This document shows positions 8,751 through 10,539 of a stretch of DNA of 10,539 nt, piece by piece. Position 1 is the first letter of the stretch; each line of letters starts with the position of its first letter. The stretch is from an uncultured Allomuricauda sp. (lineage in GTDB: Bacteria; Bacteroidota; Bacteroidia; Flavobacteriales; Flavobacteriaceae): NCBI GenBank assembly GCA_937911965.1, contig CALDPL010000195.1, forward strand, positions 1-10,539, read 5' to 3'. A program made the position numbers and the translations under genes. Below the pieces are notes generated by a model. The model saw nothing but the letters and a program-made list of their open reading frames with translations, was not told the DNA's origin and ran no database searches.

Positions 8751-8804
8751 ACCCCCGCAAGTAAATACTGCGTTTAAATCAAACTGTAAAGTAGAACGGA
8801 CCCG

Positions 8805-8855
8805 ATGGCACTGAATTTTACCATCTTCACAACCACCATCACCCCTTTGGGGTAA
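8805..8855 (+). CDS. thrL: Threonine/isoleucine-rich leader peptide upstream of thrA (attenuation candidate)
   Basis: A 16-codon ORF with an ATG at 8805 and a TAA at 8853-8855 encodes MALNFTIFTTTITPLG. Five of 16 residues are Thr (positions 6, 9, 10, 11, 13) and two are Ile (7, 12), the same two amino acids that control the enterobacterial thr operon through the thrL peptide. It lies 66 bp before thrA on the same strand and downstream of a fitting promoter candidate. By analogy, ribosome stalling at ACC and ATC codons when charged tRNA-Thr or tRNA-Ile is scarce would change leader RNA folding and raise thrA expression. What is seen is the ORF, its composition and its location; the regulatory role is inference. 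Unlike the E. coli case, I could not find a U-tailed terminator hairpin downstream, so control might act through another structure, Rho, or translation of thrA. Confidence 0.75.
   Translation: MALNFTIFTTTITPLG
8841..8853 (+). promoter_or_regulatory. Hairpin over the end of the thr leader ORF
   Basis: ACCCC (8841-8845) and GGGGT (8849-8853) pair perfectly around a TTT loop. The stem covers the last Thr codon through the first base of the TAA stop. A ribosome that finishes the leader would cover it, whereas one stalled at the first Thr codon (8820) may let it form. No T-tract follows, so it is not an intrinsic terminator by itself. Confidence 0.5.
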
Positions 8856-8921
8856 GACTTCTATATATTATCCGTCCGATCTTTTAGTGTACATTTTAGT
8901 TTGTTCCAATACCATTATTCT

Positions 8922-10539
8922 ATGAAAGTATTAAAATTTGGGGGTTCCTCGGTGGCCAACCCGAACAATATACGCAGAGTCAAGGCCATAGTGGCCGATA
9001 CAGGGGAAGTTCCAGTGGCCGTGGTGGTCTCCGCCTTTGGGGGGGTGACCGACCTACTTTTGGAAGGCTCACGCCTGGCCTCCGAGCAAGATCCGTCCTA
9101 TAGGGAATCCCTAAAGACCTTGGAGGACAGACACATCTCCGCAATTAAGGAACTCATTCCAATAAAATCCCAAAGTGTGGTGCTCAGCAAGGTAAAAACC
9201 GACCTGAACCGCCTGGAAACCCTATTGGATGGGTCGTTCCTGATCGGGGAACTCAGTTCAAGGCTCTCCGACAAGATCCTGGGCTATGGGGAGCTCCTTT
9301 CCTCCTACATCATCAGTGAATTTTTTATTGCCGAAGGCCTTGACGCCATATACAAGGACAGCCGGGAACTGATCCTTACGGACAATCATTTCGGCATGGC
9401 ACACGTGGACCTTTCCGGCACCAATGCCAACTGCAATGCCTTCTTTAAGGAAAACACCCATAGGATCACAGTGTTGCCCGGTTTTGTCGCCCTGAGCAAA
9501 TCCGGCCATTCCACTACTTTAGGCCGGGGCGGGTCGGACTATACAGCGGCCTTGGTCGCAGCGGCACAAGGGGCCGACCTACTTGAAATCTGGACCGATG
9601 TCAATGGGATGTACACGGCCAATCCCAAATTGGTGAAACAGGCAAAGAACATTTCCAAGATCAGCTATGAGGAGGCCATGGAGCTGTCCCATTTTGGGGC
9701 CAAGGTCATCTATCCCCCCGCCATTCAACCGGTCCTGGCCCAAGGGATCCCCATCCTGGTCAAAAATACCTTCGAGCCCGAAAACCCCGGCACCCTGATC
9801 GCCCGAAACGACAATGGCAAGGGAAAGACGGTCCGGGGAATCAGTCACGTGGGCAATGTCAGCCTGTTGTCCCTTGAAGGTCCCGGGATGATAGGCATCC
9901 CCGGGATTTCAAAACGCTTCTTCGAGACCCTTTCCAATAGGGACATCTCCATCGTCTTGATCACCCAGGCCTCCTCCGAGCATTCAATTTGTGTTGGGGT
10001 GGCCGACGAGCATGCCAGCAAGGCCGTGGAAGCGGTCAATGAGACCTTTGCCTATGAAATTTCCAGTGGGAAGATCAAGTCCGTCCAAATGGAAAGTGAA
10101 CTGACCATAGTGGCCCTTGTGGGCGACAATATGAAAAGCCATCAAGGCCTGAGCGGAAAAATGTTCAGCACCTTGGGAAAGAACAATGTGAACATCAGGG
10201 CCATCGCCCAAGGGGCTTCGGAGAGGAACATTTCCGCTGTCATCAAAAAGGAGGACGTAAAAAAGGCATTGAACTCCCTCCATGAAACCTTTTTCGAAGA
10301 AAATATCAAACAGCTCAACCTCTTTGTGATGGGGGTGGGCAATGTGGGATCCAAACTGCTCGAACAGTTGGGACAACAGAAGAAATATCTACGCGAAGAA
10401 CTCCGGCTCAACATCAGGGTGATCGGCATAGCCAATTCAAGACAAATGCATTTCGACGACAACGGAATCGACCTGATCGACAGCCGGCACACGCGGGCGG
10501 CGATCGCGATGGACAGGGCGCTTTCCAGGCCAATCATCC
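8922..10539 (+). CDS. thrA: Bifunctional aspartokinase / homoserine dehydrogenase (partial, 3' end outside window)
   Basis: The first 539 codons of a protein usually a little over 800 residues long. It catalyses the first step (aspartate to aspartyl phosphate) and the third step (aspartate semialdehyde to homoserine) of the aspartate pathway toward threonine and methionine. The kinase domain opens with KFGGSS (5-10), has VSAFGGVTDLL (36-46), GRGGSDYTAAL (201-211) and TDVNGMYTANP, and is followed by a tandem ACT region (about 305-460, with SLLSLEGPGMIGIPGISKRF and ELTIVALVGDN) where such enzymes bind threonine for feedback inhibition. The dehydrogenase domain starts near 466 with the nucleotide-binding loop MGVGNVGSKLLEQL (G471-G476); its catalytic lysine would lie beyond the window. 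The ATG at 8922 gives the expected MKVLKFGGSS start, with no Shine-Dalgarno. A Thr/Ile-rich leader ORF upstream suggests attenuation control. After GIDL (515-518) the sequence departs from what I expect for ThrA (see the right-tip entry). Confidence 0.95.
   Translation, partial: MKVLKFGGSSVANPNNIRRVKAIVADTGEVPVAVVVSAFGGVTDLLLEGSRLASEQDPSYRESLKTLEDRHISAIKELIPIKSQSVVLSKVKTDLNRLETLLDGSFLIGELSSRLSDKILGYGELLSSYIISEFFIAEGLDAIYKDSRELILTDNHFGMAHVDLSGTNANCNAFFKENTHRITVLPGFVALSKSGHSTTLGRGGSDYTAALVAAAQGADLLEIWTDVNGMYTANPKLVKQAKNISKISYEEAMELSHFGAKVIYPPAIQPVLAQGIPILVKNTFEPENPGTLIARNDNGKGKTVRGISHVGNVSLLSLEGPGMIGIPGISKRFFETLSNRDISIVLITQASSEHSICVGVADEHASKAVEAVNETFAYEISSGKIKSVQMESELTIVALVGDNMKSHQGLSGKMFSTLGKNNVNIRAIAQGASERNISAVIKKEDVKKALNSLHETFFEENIKQLNLFVMGVGNVGSKLLEQLGQQKKYLREELRLNIRVIGIANSRQMHFDDNGIDLIDSRHTRAAIAMDRALSRPII
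10476..10539 (+). other. High-GC right tip, probably not native ThrA sequence
   Basis: From base 10476 GC rises to 43 of 64 bases (67%), against about 50% in thrA, with runs of GCG, CGG and ACG codons. The frame stays open (IDSRHTRAAIAMDRALSRPI) but the usual flavobacterial continuation after GIDL, a tryptophan-containing helix (GIDL..W), is absent. The left end of the window shows the same behaviour over a similar length, which points to misjoined contig ends. I could not identify the source protein. Confidence 0.45.

Larger units (their letters stand above)
8721..8751 (+). promoter_or_regulatory. Candidate promoter for the thr leader and thrA
   Basis: TTTG at 8721-8724 (-33) and TACATTTA at 8744-8751 (-7) are separated by 19 bp, matching the Bacteroidota sigma pattern TTTG / TAnnTTTG with one mismatch (final G to A). 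Transcription would start around 8756-8760, which places the mini-ORF at 8805 and thrA at 8922 on one leader transcript. Confidence 0.5.
8667..8921. promoter_or_regulatory. Divergent nnr / thrA intergenic region with threonine leader
   Basis: These 255 bases carry the promoter candidates for nnr (minus) and thrA (plus), a 15-bp palindrome shared by both -7 elements, and an approximately 165-base thrA leader containing a Thr/Ile-rich mini-ORF. The parts are described in separate entries. From 8856 to 8921 the leader is A/T-rich with no Shine-Dalgarno and no intrinsic terminator that I can recognise. Confidence 0.7.

Overview
The window looks like a chromosomal segment of a flavobacterium (Bacteroidota, most likely Flavobacteriaceae) with about 50% GC. 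The evidence is housekeeping proteins with flavobacterial sequence style (GyrA followed by a secreted TPR protein, a divergent ClpC, a fused aspartokinase/homoserine dehydrogenase), the absence of Shine-Dalgarno sequences before the ATGs, and promoter-like elements of the Bacteroidota type (TTTG, about 19 bp, TAnnTTTG). No mobile element, CRISPR array, tRNA or rRNA was seen.

Layout. Minus strand, 1-3662: gyrA, then 28 bp downstream a signal-peptide TPR protein that runs to the left edge. Plus strand, 3923-6475: clpC, divergent from gyrA and closed by a clear intrinsic terminator. Plus strand, 6635-7066: a small conserved-looking protein of unknown function. It overlaps by 4 bp, tail to tail, the minus-strand nnr gene (7063-8666), the bifunctional NAD(P)H-hydrate repair enzyme. 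nnr is broken by a single missing base inside a GC-rich hairpin and ends in a 12-bp tandem repeat that encodes (DDEF)5. A 255-bp divergent intergenic region separates nnr from thrA, which starts at 8922 and runs off the right edge.

The most interesting element is in that divergent region. A 16-codon ORF (8805-8855), MALNFTIFTTTITPLG, has five Thr and two Ile codons and lies directly upstream of thrA, as expected for a ribosome-mediated threonine (and isoleucine) attenuation leader. It sits downstream of a well-spaced promoter candidate that shares a 15-bp palindrome with an opposing promoter candidate for nnr. A hairpin covers the leader's stop codon, but I could not find a conventional U-tailed terminator, so the mechanism is open.

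Both edges look chimeric. About 70 bases at the left end (66% GC) continue the TPR reading frame into a cytochrome c oxidase subunit III-like peptide, and about 64 bases at the right end (67% GC) depart from the expected ThrA sequence. The window may be a whole assembled contig with misjoined tips, so these tips should not be read as native biology without read-level support.
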